From Clostridia bacterium (GTDB lineage: Bacteria; Bacillota; DSM-521; Neomoorellales; SLTJ01), in assembly GCA_004347685.1 (NCBI GenBank), contig SLTJ01000048.1:1-64000 (forward strand): a stretch of DNA of 64,000 bases, written 5' to 3'. Below, in pieces: positions 1 to 11,323 of the stretch. A model generated the notes under the pieces. The model saw only the letters and a program-made list of their open reading frames with translations, did not search any database and was not told the DNA's origin. Positions within the stretch are counted from its first letter, which is position 1; every line of letters begins with the position of its first letter. Made by a program: the position numbers and the translations under genes.

Positions 1-84
1 GGTGAGAGGTGGGAAGTGGGAGGTGGGACACTTGTAGGAACCGGCTGCGCCGGTTCCTGATCTTAACTCCCGTCTCTGCCACCG
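1..84. repeat. 84-bp palindrome-centred repeat, copy A
   Basis: Reverse complement of 19791-19874 with only two mismatches over 84 bases. The core is a perfect hairpin, AGGAACCGGC-TGC-GCCGGTTCCT, flanked by a purine-rich arm (runs of GAGGTGGGAAGTGGG type) and by a TTAACTCCCGTCTCTGCC arm. The left end is cut by the window, so its full length is unknown. It sits just downstream of the gene ending at 101. A diverged relative lies at 39198-39270. It could double as a terminator for the upstream minus-strand gene, but there is no T-run. Confidence 0.85.
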
Positions 85-100
85 CCTCGTTTTCATCCCT

Positions 101-1153
101 CTATAATTTGAGGTGCGCTACTATCGCCTGCCAGTTACAGTACCGCTCCAGGTTCTCCACGGCCAGCTTCAGGCTGCGCTGATCTCCGGGCCGGATCTTG
201 CGCGTCACTTCCTGCAGCATATTGATCACGCTGTAAGTGTCGTGGCTCACCAGGAGCAAAGGCACGCCCTTTTCCCGAGCGCGATTGATGACCTTCACGT
301 CCGGGTAGAGGCCGCCCGTGAGCACGATAACCGAAGTGCTGGTCTCCAGCGCGGCCAGAGCCAGATCCGCCCGGTCGCCGCCGGTTATCACCGCCTTATT
401 CAGCGCCCGGCGGAAGTAGCGCAGCGCGCTCTCCAGGGTCATGGCCCCAATGACCACATCTTCAACTGCCTGCTCCATCTTATCTTCGCCGGCCAGGATT
501 TCCCCGCCCAGGAGGTCGTGAAACTCGGCCACAGTGGGGGCCGAAATGTCGGCCCGCTGGGGGATGATCCCCAGCACCTGGTAGCCCTGGTCTTCCAGCA
601 AAGGCGCGTACACGCCCCTGGCCTTATCCCACAGGGCCCGGGGGACATGGTTCAGGATAGTGCCCAAGGCCGGCACCTCCCGGAAGCGGACAAACTGGTT
701 GTAGGCAATGGCCAGATCCAGGCTTAAATCGTTAATTACCTTTTGCACCAACAGGACGGAGGCGCCCAGGTGTCCGGCAACGCTGCCGGCATCCAGTCCC
801 AGGGAAGCCATGGAATAAGGGGAGGGGGCCCCGCCGATGATGACCACATCTGCCCCCGCGGCCACGGACCGGTGGGCCATCGCCACCCGCTCGAGATAAC
901 CCCCGGACTTCTCGTACCGGGACAAGTAGTGAGAGCCGACATCGAAAAGCACCATTTCCTCCAGGGGCAGAGACATCCCCAGAACCTCGCGCATCAGCAC
1001 GGCGTCTTCGTCCACGCGCTTCTCGCCTACCATGGCCCCGACGGGCTTGAAATAGGCGACCCGCACACCCTGTTCCTTGAGCTTTAAGGCCAGAGCCACG
1101 CCCACGGCCGTCTTGCCGCTCCCGGTAGGCCCCATGATATAGAGGTTTCGCAT
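101..1153 (-). CDS. BioD-like/DRTGG-domain P-loop protein (COG0857 type)
   Basis: A 350-residue protein with an N-terminal P-loop NTPase fold of the dethiobiotin synthetase/cobyrinate synthase group (Walker A GPTGSGKT near residue 8) and a C-terminal half resembling the DRTGG domain (TGGLYPDVKV region near residue 285). This arrangement matches the extra N-terminal region of some phosphotransacetylases without the catalytic transferase domain. The ATG at 1153 was chosen because GAGGTGG lies six bases upstream; a TTG at 1171 is the longer alternative. It starts 10 bases after the ADP-forming acyl-CoA synthetase, suggesting co-transcription and a link to acetyl-CoA metabolism, which is inference. 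Its reaction is not known. Confidence 0.75.
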   Translation of the reverse strand: MRNLYIMGPTGSGKTAVGVALALKLKEQGVRVAYFKPVGAMVGEKRVDEDAVLMREVLGMSLPLEEMVLFDVGSHYLSRYEKSGGYLERVAMAHRSVAAGADVVIIGGAPSPYSMASLGLDAGSVAGHLGASVLLVQKVINDLSLDLAIAYNQFVRFREVPALGTILNHVPRALWDKARGVYAPLLEDQGYQVLGIIPQRADISAPTVAEFHDLLGGEILAGEDKMEQAVEDVVIGAMTLESALRYFRRALNKAVITGGDRADLALAALETSTSVIVLTGGLYPDVKVINRAREKGVPLLLVSHDTYSVINMLQEVTRKIRPGDQRSLKLAVENLERYCNWQAIVAHLKL

Positions 1154-1163
1154 CCAGGCCACC

Positions 1164-3260
1164 TCACCCAATGCTGATTTTCACGTCTATGGCCATTACT
1201 CCTTGCGGATAGGCCAAGAGGGGGTTAATGTCCATCTCGCTGATCGCGGGGAAATCGCGTACCAGCATGGCTACCCGGCCGATGGCTTCCTCCAGGGCGG
1301 CCATATCCGCTGGCGGCTGCCCGCGGTAACCCCGGAGCAGGCGGTAGGCGCGGGTCTCAGCTATCATTTCTTTTATGTCCCGCAGCCGCAGGCCGTCCGC
1401 CAGGCGAAAGGACACGTCCTCCAGCAGGTTGACGTAAATCCCGCCCAGGCCGAACATGAGCAGAGGGCCGAACTGCACGTCCCGGTTGACCCCGACGATC
1501 AGCTCCAGGCCCGGATCGGCCATGGCCTGCACCTCCACCCCCAGGACTTCCGCTCCCGGCAGATAACGCTGGACATCCTCGAGAATGCGGAAAAAGGCCT
1601 GCCGAACCGCCTCCGGATCCGCGAGATTGGCCCGCACCCCGCCCACGTCAGACTTGTGCACGATCCGGGGCGAAGCCACCTTAAGTACCACCGGATAGCC
1701 GACCGAGGCGGCAATCTCTACCGCCGCCTCGACGGTGGTCGCCAGGTAAGACCTGGCCGTGGGGATGCCGTAGGCAGCCGTGATCTCCGAGGCCTCACTG
1801 CCCAGCAGCACCACCCGGCCCTGCTCCCGCACCCCGGCCAGGACCGCGGATACTGCCTCCCGATTGACACTGCCGTAGATGCTTTCCTCCCCGCCGGCCA
1901 GCCGCGCCTGTGTCTCCCGCACCGAGGCCAGGCCGCTCATCGCGGCGATGGCCCGTTCGGGAGTGGAGTAGCAAGGAACCCCGCCGGCCTCCAAGGCTCT
2001 CACCCCGGCGGCCACGCTTTCGCCGCCGATGAAGGACGCGGTCGCCACTTTCTCGGGGTGGGCGCGCCGGTTGCGCAGGATGGCGGCGGCGATCTCGGAC
2101 ATATTTACCGTGGCCGTGGGCGTGAGCAGCACCAGGCAGTTGTCTACATGCGGGTCGGCCAGCACCTGGCGCAGGGCCAAGTCGTAGCGGTCGCCGGCGG
2201 CGTCCCCCAGGATGTCCACCGGGTTGTAAACGCTGGCTTCTTCCGGCAGGGCGTGGCGCAGGCTTTCGCTGGTTTCGCGTTCGAACCCGGCCATTTCCAT
2301 GCCGTAGGTTTCGGCGGCATCGGTGGCGATTATCCCCGGGCCGCCCGAGTTGGTCACGATGGCCAACCGGCGGCCCCGGGCCGGCGGCTGGGTGATAAAG
2401 GCCCGGGCCAGGTCGAAAAGCTCGTCTATGGTATCGGCCCGCAAGACCCCAGCCTGGCGAAAAGCCGTGTCGTACGCCCGGTCACTCCCGGCCAGAGCCC
2501 CGGTGTGGGAGGAAGCGGCCCTGGCCCCCGCCTGGGAACGGCCGGACTTGAGGATGATAATTGGTTTGCGGCCGGCATTCTCCCTGGCTACTCGTAAGAA
2601 ATAAACGCCGTCGGCCACATCCTCAAGGTAACAGAGGATAACCTTGGTGCCTTCGTCCGCTAGGGCCTCGGCCATAAAGTCAGATTCGTTCAGGCCAGCC
2701 TTGTTGCCAAAACTCACAAACTTGCTGAAGCCCAATCCTTCCTCCAGGCTCCAGTCCAGGATGGCCAGGCAGAGGGCGCCACTCTGAGAAAAAAAGGCGA
2801 TTTTCCCCGGCAGGGGTGAGCGCACGGCAAAGGAAGCGTTGATCGGAGTATGGGTATCCATGAAGCCCAAGCAATTGGGCCCCAGGAGGCGCATCTGGTG
2901 CTGCCGGCAGATGTCTACTAGGTCCCGCTCCAGGTCGGCCCGCCCTATCTCCTTGAAGCCGGCGCTGATGACCACCAGAAACCTGCTTCCCTTTTCCCCG
3001 CAAGCTCTGGCCACCTGGAGGACCCGGGCCGCGGGGACCACCACCACTACCATTTCCGGCACTTCCGGCAAATCCCCCACCTCCGGGTAGGCTGGCAGGT
3101 CGAATACCCGTTCCTGACCCGGATTTACGGGATAAATGACTCCGGGGAACTTACTCTCGATGATGTTTTTCATGACGGCATAGCCGATCTTCCCCGGGGT
3201 ATTGGATGCCCCGACGACAGCGACGGCTCTAGGAGCAAAAAAGCCCTGCAGGTCGCCCAT
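1164..3260 (-). CDS. acetate-CoA ligase (ADP-forming), fused alpha-beta subunits
   Basis: About 698 residues, the usual size of single-chain NDP-forming acyl-CoA synthetases, which convert acyl-CoA + ADP + Pi to acid + CoA + ATP. The order is CoA-binding domain (AVVGASNTPGKIGYAVMKNI near residue 15), succinyl-CoA-ligase-like domain with the phosphohistidine motif ASSHTGALAGSD, then a C-terminal ATP-grasp domain (YPVVLKVASP, KSDVGGV). The ATG at 3260 has GGAAGGTG nine bases upstream; an upstream frame-open start at 3308 would add a non-conserved stretch. It lies 84 bases downstream of trpF, in the same direction, and may be read from the trp promoter or its own. It probably gives ATP from acetyl-CoA during fermentation. 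Confidence 0.88.
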   Translation of the reverse strand: MGDLQGFFAPRAVAVVGASNTPGKIGYAVMKNIIESKFPGVIYPVNPGQERVFDLPAYPEVGDLPEVPEMVVVVVPAARVLQVARACGEKGSRFLVVISAGFKEIGRADLERDLVDICRQHQMRLLGPNCLGFMDTHTPINASFAVRSPLPGKIAFFSQSGALCLAILDWSLEEGLGFSKFVSFGNKAGLNESDFMAEALADEGTKVILCYLEDVADGVYFLRVARENAGRKPIIILKSGRSQAGARAASSHTGALAGSDRAYDTAFRQAGVLRADTIDELFDLARAFITQPPARGRRLAIVTNSGGPGIIATDAAETYGMEMAGFERETSESLRHALPEEASVYNPVDILGDAAGDRYDLALRQVLADPHVDNCLVLLTPTATVNMSEIAAAILRNRRAHPEKVATASFIGGESVAAGVRALEAGGVPCYSTPERAIAAMSGLASVRETQARLAGGEESIYGSVNREAVSAVLAGVREQGRVVLLGSEASEITAAYGIPTARSYLATTVEAAVEIAASVGYPVVLKVASPRIVHKSDVGGVRANLADPEAVRQAFFRILEDVQRYLPGAEVLGVEVQAMADPGLELIVGVNRDVQFGPLLMFGLGGIYVNLLEDVSFRLADGLRLRDIKEMIAETRAYRLLRGYRGQPPADMAALEEAIGRVAMLVRDFPAISEMDINPLLAYPQGVMAIDVKISIG

Positions 3261-3344
3261 AAATGATTGCACCTTCCATGTTTCAAGCTCCAACCTCCGC
3301 TTTTTCACCGGCCAGCCAGCCCGACAAAGCCAGGCGAAGTTTTA

Positions 3345-3945
3345 CTAACAGGCTCCCAGCACCTGCTGCATGAACCGCTCCACCTTGGCGCGACACTTCG
3401 CCCCTCCTTCTTCCACCCCGCTCGAGACATCCACGGCGTAGGGCCGCACCTTTTCGGCGGCCAGGCGGACGTTATCCGGATTCAACCCCCCGGCCAGGAT
3501 GAGGCAATCTACCCGCTCCCGCACGGCCACGGCCGCGTCCCAGTTAAAGCTTTCCCCAGTCCCGCCGTACTTACCCGCCACGTAAGCATCCAGGAGAACG
3601 GCATCAACCGGGTAGGAACCGGCTGCCCCGGGTGCGAAATCCGCCCCTACCCGCAGGGCCTTGATCACCTGATACCCCGGCCACCGCTGGCAGTAGGCCG
3701 GGTCCTCGTCGCCGTGGAACTGGAGAGCCTGCAGGTTGCAGAAACTGGCTATTTCCTGCACCTCGTACCGGGGCTGGTTCACGAAGACTCCTACCCGGGC
3801 CACAAAGGGGGGAAGCCTGAGGATTATTTCCCGGGCCGCCTCAGGATTGATCCGCCTGGGGCTGGAGGCAAAGACAAAGCCCAAGGCATGGGCTCCGGCG
3901 TCCACCGCCATTTTCGCCTCTTCCCAGGTGCGGATGCCGCAGATC

Positions 3946-3959
<14 letters not shown>
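3345..3959 (-). CDS. trpF: phosphoribosylanthranilate isomerase
   Basis: A 204-residue TIM-barrel enzyme that isomerises N-(5-phosphoribosyl)anthranilate to CdRP in tryptophan synthesis. The N-terminus MVRVKICGIRTWEEA carries the catalytic-Cys KICG motif; later motifs VQFHGDE-like (ALQFHGDEDP) and LAGGLNPDNV are typical. The ATG at 3959 follows GGGAGGTGG and overlaps the end of trpC by 14 bases, which implies translational coupling. Last recognisable trp gene of the operon: trpB and trpA do not follow. Confidence 0.95.
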
Positions 3960-4742
<783 letters not shown>

Positions 4743-4743
<1 letters not shown>

Positions 4744-5762
4744 CAGGCAGCACAACTCCGGGAAAAGGTGACCAGTCGTTCCAGCACTTGCATGGCCGCA
4801 CCGGAATCGACGGCGGCAGCAGCCATGACCACACCTTCCTCAATGCCAGGAGCCTGGCCGGCCGCTACCAGGGCCAGGGCGGCGTTGAGCAGCACGATGT
4901 CCCGCCGCGCCCCCTTCTCCCCCTGCAAGAGGGCGAGAATGATCCGGGCATTATCCTCCGCTGGTCCTCCCTGCAAGGCTTCCTCCGGCCAACGGGCCAA
5001 ACCGACATCCTCGGGGTGGAGGGCAAAGGTCCGTACCCCCCCGCCATGAAGTTCGCTCACCGTGGTGGGGCCGGTAACAGTGGCTTCATCCAGGCCGTCC
5101 TCGCCGTGCACGACAAAAACATGTTCACTGCCCAGGCGCCCTAGGACCAGGGCCAGGACTTCGGTCAGACGGCCATCATAAACGCCAAGCACCTGGGCGC
5201 GGGCCCCGGCCGGATTGGTGAGGGGTCCGAGGAGGTTAAAGACAGTGCGGATGCCCAGCTCCCGCCGTGGGGCGGCGGCGTATTTCATGGCCAGGTGAAA
5301 ACTGGGGGCAAACAGGAAGGTCAACCCTACTTCTTCCAGGCAGGCCGTGGCCTGCTCGGCCGTCAGGAGCACATTTACCCCCAGGGCTTCCAGCACGTCA
5401 GCACTACCGCAGGAACTGGAAACCGAGCGGTTGCCGTGCTTGGCCACCGGCACCCCGCAGGCGGCGGTAACGATGGCCGCGGCCGTGGAAATATTAAAGG
5501 TGCCCTTGCTATCTCCCCCGGTGCCGCAGGTGTCTACCACCAGGCGGTGATTAACTGGCATGGGGACAGCCTTGGCCCGCATGGCCCGGGCAAACCCGGT
5601 AATCTCGGCCACTGTCTCCCCCTTCAGGCGCAGGGCAGCCAGGAAAGCGCCAATCTGGGCCGGAGTAGCCTGGCCCTCCATGATGACGCTCATGACCTGC
5701 TGTGCCTCCTCTTCCGCCAGGGCCTGACCCTGGACTATCTGGCTGATGGCTTGCTGGATCAT
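4743..5762 (-). CDS. trpD: anthranilate phosphoribosyltransferase
   Basis: A 339-residue enzyme joining PRPP to anthranilate. The PRPP-binding motif [17 protein letters not shown] and the KHGNRSVSS motif are visible. The ATG at 5762 overlaps the trpG stop as ATGA, with GGAG just upstream. Length matches stand-alone TrpD, so the TrpG amidotransferase is not fused to it here. Confidence 0.96.
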
Positions 5763-6320
5763 GGCTCCTCTCCTCTCAGCTCAAGAAAATTTCGCAGGAT
5801 CGTCTTTCCCTCCTGGGTGAGGATAGATTCCGGGTGAAACTGCACCCCCTCCACCGGCCACCGCCGGTGCCGCAGCCCCATGAGTTCACCTGTTTCGCTC
5901 CGGGCCGAAATCTCCAGCTCCAGTGAGAGCGAGGCCTCCTCTACGATCAAAGAGTGATAACGGGTGGCGGTAAAAGGATTGCTGACGCGGCGGAAAATGG
6001 TCCGGCCGTCATGGTAGATACTGGAGGTCTTCCCGTGCATCAGGCGGCTGGCACGCACCACCCGGCTGCCGAAGGCCTGGGCAATGCACTGGTGACCCAG
6101 ACACACTCCCAGGATGGGAACCCGGCCAGCCAAGGCGCGGATGGCCTCCACAGAGACGCCGGCCTCATTGGGGGTGCAGGGACCGGGGGAAACGATTAGG
6201 TGGCTGGGGGCTAGGCTGATGATTTCCGGCACCCCTATCTGGTCGTTGCGGTAGACGACGACCTCCTGGTCCAACTCCCCCAGATACTGGACCAGGTTAT
6301 AGGTAAAGGAGTCGTAGTTG

Positions 6321-6337
<17 letters not shown>
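5759..6337 (-). CDS. trpG: anthranilate synthase glutamine amidotransferase component
   Basis: A 192-residue class I glutamine amidotransferase that supplies ammonia to TrpE. The N-terminus [19 protein letters not shown], the nucleophile motif [10 protein letters not shown] and the VQFHPES triad motif are all present. The start at 6337 has GGAG ten bases upstream and overlaps trpE by 17 bases. The protein could also serve para-aminobenzoate synthase, as in bacilli; no pabA/pabB is visible here. Confidence 0.94.
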
Positions 6338-7811
<1,474 letters not shown>

Positions 7812-7830
7812 AATAACCCTCCTTAGACTC

Positions 7831-7924
7831 AAAAAAGCCAGAGCCCAAACCCGCCCTGGCTTTCTCTCTAAGCCAAAAGCCGTCTGCCTCATCTCGTCTA
7901 GTCTTGTCTCGTCTCAACTCACTA
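7831..7924 (-). promoter_or_regulatory. trp leader: TRAP-like triplet repeats with antiterminator/terminator
   Basis: On the transcript there are seven GAG/UAG triplets plus one AAG and one CAG between 7924 and 7884, mostly separated by two bases, then UAG and GAG at 7870-7864, eleven in all. They run into a hairpin TGGCTT-AGAGAGA-AAGCCA (7857-7875) whose 3' arm is also the 5' arm of a terminator, AAAGCCAG/CTGGCTTT plus six T (7831-7863). That is the layout of the TRAP attenuators known from Bacillus trp operons. Caution: this genome also has short-period intergenic repeats of similar base make-up. A TTGACA lies at 7931-7936, with no clear -10. Confidence 0.6.
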
Positions 7925-7987
7925 TGCAGTTGTCAAACCGTTATGCGCCATGTTTCTTTTGACCGCCCCCGGGAATGCCAGCACCCC

Positions 7988-8287
7988 CTAGAAGCTCCGC
8001 GGGTTGTAACACGTCCGGCAATATACCGGTTTGCCCGGCACCGGCTCAAAGGGAACTTCACACACCGCCCCGCAGCGAGCGCACACCGCCTGATACATGC
8101 GCCGCGGTCCCCTGGAATAGGACGACCGGCTATCCGGCCGCCGTTCATTCTTGCGGCGGGCCCGGCATTCCGGACAACGGGTAGGTTCGTTGGCAAACCC
8201 CTTGCTAGCGTAAAACTCTTGTTCGCCGGCCGTAAAGATGAATTTCTCGCCACAATCGCGGCACACCAATTCCTTGTCGGTATACAT
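7988..8287 (-). CDS. zinc-ribbon protein with four CxxC pairs
   Basis: A 99-residue protein with CRDC near residue 9, CPEC near 38, then after a basic Arg/Ser linker CARC near 71 and CRTC near 91. The first half resembles the small zinc-ribbon domain often found as a stand-alone gene in Firmicutes, the second half the CxxC-x17-CxxC type of repeat. Binding of two zinc ions is likely; the role is unknown. A TATAAT-like hexamer lies upstream on the minus strand near 8412, without a good -35. Confidence 0.7.
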   Translation of the reverse strand: MYTDKELVCRDCGEKFIFTAGEQEFYASKGFANEPTRCPECRARRKNERRPDSRSSYSRGPRRMYQAVCARCGAVCEVPFEPVPGKPVYCRTCYNPRSF

Positions 8288-8436
8288 GGATGGCCTTCCT
8301 TTCTTTCCCTGATTTCGTCCTCAAATCAACCGGCACTGATGGGAAGGCCATGGAGGAAGCAACCTCGCCAGCCAAGCTCTTTACGGCCGATCAGTTCTGG
8401 ACGCGCACTTATTATACCATCTTTGCCCTACGCTGG

Positions 8437-8814
8437 CTAGACCCTTTCTTGTTTTTCCTGCCAGTCCGGCCGCAATTTCACCGCTTCTCCCAGGTAAATG
8501 TGCCGGACTGCGGCCGCCTCCTTCTCGGTATAGGCGTGCAGCAACACCCGCACCACCCGTGACAAACTCCCCGGCACCCCGATCTCCGTGGCGCACAGCA
8601 GCGGCACCTCCCGCCACCCCAGCCGGCGGGCGGCCGCGGCCGGAAACTCGGCGTTAAGGTCAGGTGTTACCGTGAAAATAATGCTCACGATATCCTCCAC
8701 CTGCAGGTCGTTGGCCTGCAGTATTTCCGCGAGCAGGCGTTCCGTAGCCGCCAGAATGGCCCCAGCGCTGTTCTCCTCTACCGTAACCGCTCCCCTGATC
8801 CCTCGAACCCGCGT
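8437..8814 (-). CDS. aroH: chorismate mutase (AroH type), apparent ACG start
   Basis: A 125-residue protein converting chorismate to prephenate. The C-terminal part ([44 protein letters not shown]) is unmistakably AroH. Reading upstream without a break gives the expected N-terminus [14 protein letters not shown]. No ATG, GTG or TTG exists between the ilvC stop and this motif; the codon at the expected place is ACG (8812-8814), preceded by GGGGGGAGAAGGA. A conventional start search would truncate the protein to 87 residues beginning at 8700. Either the start is ACG (or an upstream CTG) or a point change has damaged it. Eighteen bases after ilvC, so probably co-transcribed. Confidence 0.85.
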   Translation of the reverse strand, partial: TRVRGIRGAVTVEENSAGAILAATERLLAEILQANDLQVEDIVSIIFTVTPDLNAEFPAAAARRLGWREVPLLCATEIGVPGSLSRVVRVLLHAYTEKEAAAVRHIYLGEAVKLRPDWQEKQERV

Positions 8815-8832
8815 TCCTTCTCCCCCCAGGGT

Positions 8833-9825
8833 TTACTTCCGCAGCCAGCTCATCATGGAACGGAGTTCGCTGCCGACCTTTTCCAAAAGGCTCTCTTTGT
8901 CGCGGCGGTCCAGAGCATTAAATACCGGCCGGTTGACACGGTTCTCCAACAGCCATTCCCTGGCGAACTGGCCGCTCTGGATCTCCTCCAGCACCTGCTT
9001 CATAGTCTGCCGCGCGTGCTCGTCAATGATCCGCGGTCCCCGGGTCAAATCCCCGTACTGGGCCGTGTCACTAATGGAAAAGCGCATGTTGCTGAGCCCG
9101 CCCTCATAGATCAGATCCACAATCAGCTTCATCTCGTGCAGGCATTCAAAATAAGCGATTTCCGGCTGGTAGCCGGCTTCCACCAGGGTCTCAAAGCCGG
9201 CCTTGACCAGGCTGCTCACCCCGCCGCACAAGACCGCCTGCTCCCCGAAGAGGTCGGTTTCAGTTTCTTCCCGAAAGCTGGTTTCGATCACGCCCGCCCT
9301 GGTGGCCCCGATGCCCTTGGCGTAGGCCAGGGCCAGGGCTTTGGCCTGCCCGGTATGATCCTGGTGCACGGCAATCAAGGCCGGTACCCCGGCCCCCTCG
9401 GTGTAAACGCGACGTACCAGGTGCCCCGGGCCCTTAGGCGCTACCATAAAAACATCCACGTCAGGCGGAGGCACAATCTGGCCGAAATGAATATTGAACC
9501 CATGGGAAAAAACCAGGGCCCGGCCTGTATCCAAATGCGGTTTTATCTCAGCCTGGTACACCGCCGCCTGGGTCTCATCAGGCAGGAGAACCTGGATCAC
9601 CTGGGCCTGTCCGGCCGCCTCGGCCACCGAGGCCACCTTTAAGCCGTCCTCCTCGGCTCTAGCCCAGGACTTGCTGCCCGGCCGCAGCCCCACCACCACG
9701 TTCAGCCCGCTATCCCGCAGGTTCTGGGCCTGGGCGTGACCCTGGCTGCCGTACCCCAGCACGGCGATAGTCCTGGAGCGCAAGATCTCCAGATCGGCAT
9801 CGGCGTCGTAATACATCTTGGCCAT
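8833..9825 (-). CDS. ilvC: ketol-acid reductoisomerase
   Basis: A 330-residue class I enzyme of isoleucine/valine synthesis, using NADPH and Mg2+. The Rossmann motif [13 protein letters not shown] sits near residue 24; the metal/catalytic region carries [12 protein letters not shown] and the C-terminal [22 protein letters not shown] at 9825 follows GAGGAGGAAAT. It stands apart from other ilv/leu genes here and is followed by aroH. A good promoter lies at 9889-9917. Confidence 0.97.
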   Translation of the reverse strand: MAKMYYDADADLEILRSRTIAVLGYGSQGHAQAQNLRDSGLNVVVGLRPGSKSWARAEEDGLKVASVAEAAGQAQVIQVLLPDETQAAVYQAEIKPHLDTGRALVFSHGFNIHFGQIVPPPDVDVFMVAPKGPGHLVRRVYTEGAGVPALIAVHQDHTGQAKALALAYAKGIGATRAGVIETSFREETETDLFGEQAVLCGGVSSLVKAGFETLVEAGYQPEIAYFECLHEMKLIVDLIYEGGLSNMRFSISDTAQYGDLTRGPRIIDEHARQTMKQVLEEIQSGQFAREWLLENRVNRPVFNALDRRDKESLLEKVGSELRSMMSWLRK

Positions 9826-9888
9826 TCCTATTTCCTCCTCATCAAGTAGGTAAGCGCTTGTTACGCTGCTTTCCCGGCGCTACGGCTA

Positions 9889-9917
9889 ATTATGCCACAA
9901 CCGGTGGTGAATGGCAA
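9889..9917 (-). promoter_or_regulatory. sigma-A type promoter of ilvC-aroH
   Basis: On the minus strand TTGCCA (9912-9917) and CATAAT (9889-9894) are separated by exactly 17 bases, about 65 bases upstream of the ilvC ATG. No terminator or T-box motif was seen between promoter and gene. Confidence 0.6.
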
Positions 9918-9973
9918 GCCGCCATCACCTAGCCGTTTGCCCCCGGTAAGGGCCACCCGGCCCGACCCGACTG

Positions 9974-10822
9974 CTATCCCCACATGGCCTCGCTGTCTCC
10001 CAGACTGTCGCCCACGGCAGCCATTACCTTCTCCAGGTGGGAAGGCTGCAGGCCGCTAGCCTCCAAGCAACCGGCGTCCAGGGGATAGAGCAGGCCGTCC
10101 ACGCCAACCCCCATTCCCAGCATCAGGCTCACGGCATCAGCGGCATGGGTGATGGTCGTCAAACGTGGATCTACCTGGGCCTGGCCAGGGTGATGGTGAA
10201 AGGACACGGCTTCTACCAATTCCCGTGGGAGATTCCACTTCTCGGCAACCAGCCCGCCCACCTGGGCGTGGTGAAACCCGAGGACCTCCGCCTCGGCCGC
10301 CATAAAGGGGATGTTTTCCTCCTGCACGCGGCGGATGATCTCTTGGAACTCTCCGGAAACATACAGGCTGAGGACCACCTTGCCGATGTCATGCAGCAGG
10401 CCGGCAATAAAGGCCTGCTCGTGGGCCCGGTACCTGATCTCACGAGCCAGCAGCCGCGCGGCCATGGCCGCAGTCAGGGAATGGTGCCATAACTCGCCCC
10501 GGGCCAGTTCGTAGCCGGTCACCTCACGCTCCAGGATGTGGCTCACGGAGGCGGCCATGACCAGATTGCGGATGGTGTTGAAGCCCAGCAAAATTACGGC
10601 CTCCGTAACCGTGCCGATGCGGCGGGCAAACCCGTAATAGGCTGAATTGGCTAGACGCAGCACCCTGGCCGTCAGGTTCTGATCAGTGGTAATTACCTTG
10701 TTGAGATCTTCAGGGGTCGCCTCGGGGTCATCCGTAAGCCTGAGGACCTGGGTCACCACCAGAGGCAGGGACGGCAAATCGTCCACTTTGGCGACAAGTT
10801 CGTTCAGGTTGAGAGCGCCCAC
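9974..10822 (-). CDS. HDOD-domain signalling protein
   Basis: About 282 residues. The N-terminal HDOD region begins LPSLPLVVTQVL and contains NSAYYGFARRIGTVTEAVIL; an HD-like GLLHDIGKVVLS motif follows near residue 155. HDOD proteins are output domains linked to stress, motility or c-di-GMP signalling; no GGDEF, EAL or receiver domain is attached. I chose the GTG at 10822 with GGGGAGGA six bases upstream, because the open frame up to 10882 runs through a low-complexity intergenic repeat. Confidence 0.8.
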   Translation of the reverse strand: MGALNLNELVAKVDDLPSLPLVVTQVLRLTDDPEATPEDLNKVITTDQNLTARVLRLANSAYYGFARRIGTVTEAVILLGFNTIRNLVMAASVSHILEREVTGYELARGELWHHSLTAAMAARLLAREIRYRAHEQAFIAGLLHDIGKVVLSLYVSGEFQEIIRRVQEENIPFMAAEAEVLGFHHAQVGGLVAEKWNLPRELVEAVSFHHHPGQAQVDPRLTTITHAADAVSLMLGMGVGVDGLLYPLDAGCLEASGLQPSHLEKVMAAVGDSLGDSEAMWG

Positions 10823-10878
10823 CCCGATTCCTCCCCGTAGACTTAAACTCCCACCTCTACCTCGCCCATTTTCATCTT

Positions 10879-11313
10879 TCACCTGGCGCTGGCCCTCTTG
10901 GCGAGTTCCATCAGGGCCTGGCGGGTTTCCATGTTCATGCGCACCAGCAACCTCTGCACATCCCCGGCGGAAAGGTGAAACTCCTGGGGTTCGATCACTT
11001 CCAGCTTACGCAGTTCTTCCATGATCAGAAAAGGCACGAGGTCTTCCAGCCTGTCCAAGCGCGCGGTAACAATAATGGGCGCGTAAACCACTTCCCGGCC
11101 GGTCTCACGGTCGGTAATAGTATATACTTCCAGACTGCTGTCTACATCCTCAATCTCAAGGCCCTGCACGGGTACGTTGCGGAAAAGGGCGATCCTCTGC
11201 TCCCGTACTTCCTCGGCCGCCTTCTGGTTGCTCCGGTGACCAAACAGCCGGGTGCGAACCTCCCCCAGGTAATCCAGCCGCACCCGGACCCGAATCCCTG
11301 CCTGCGCCTCCAC
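10879..11313 (-). CDS. conserved-looking protein of unknown function
   Basis: A 144-residue, mostly hydrophilic protein, rich in Glu/Arg, with no signal peptide, membrane segment or cysteine cluster. The middle has a beta-rich stretch (ITDRETGREVVYAPIIVTAR), the end is helical. GTG at 11313 is preceded by GGGGGA; a longer frame to 11352 lacks a ribosome site. It is 10 bases downstream of cobO and upstream of the HDOD gene, in the same direction. I do not recognise the family. Confidence 0.6.
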   Translation of the reverse strand: MEAQAGIRVRVRLDYLGEVRTRLFGHRSNQKAAEEVREQRIALFRNVPVQGLEIEDVDSSLEVYTITDRETGREVVYAPIIVTARLDRLEDLVPFLIMEELRKLEVIEPQEFHLSAGDVQRLLVRMNMETRQALMELAKRASAR

Positions 11314-11323
11314 AATTATCCCC

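Noticed and set aside
113-1087. Plus-strand open frames across the first gene, and similar long plus-strand frames opposite trpC, the acyl-CoA synthetase, lysA, cobN and btuC
   Set aside because: They are complements of strongly supported minus-strand genes, have no domain motifs or ribosome sites, and are rich in His/Gln/Pro/Arg as expected for shadows in GC-rich DNA.
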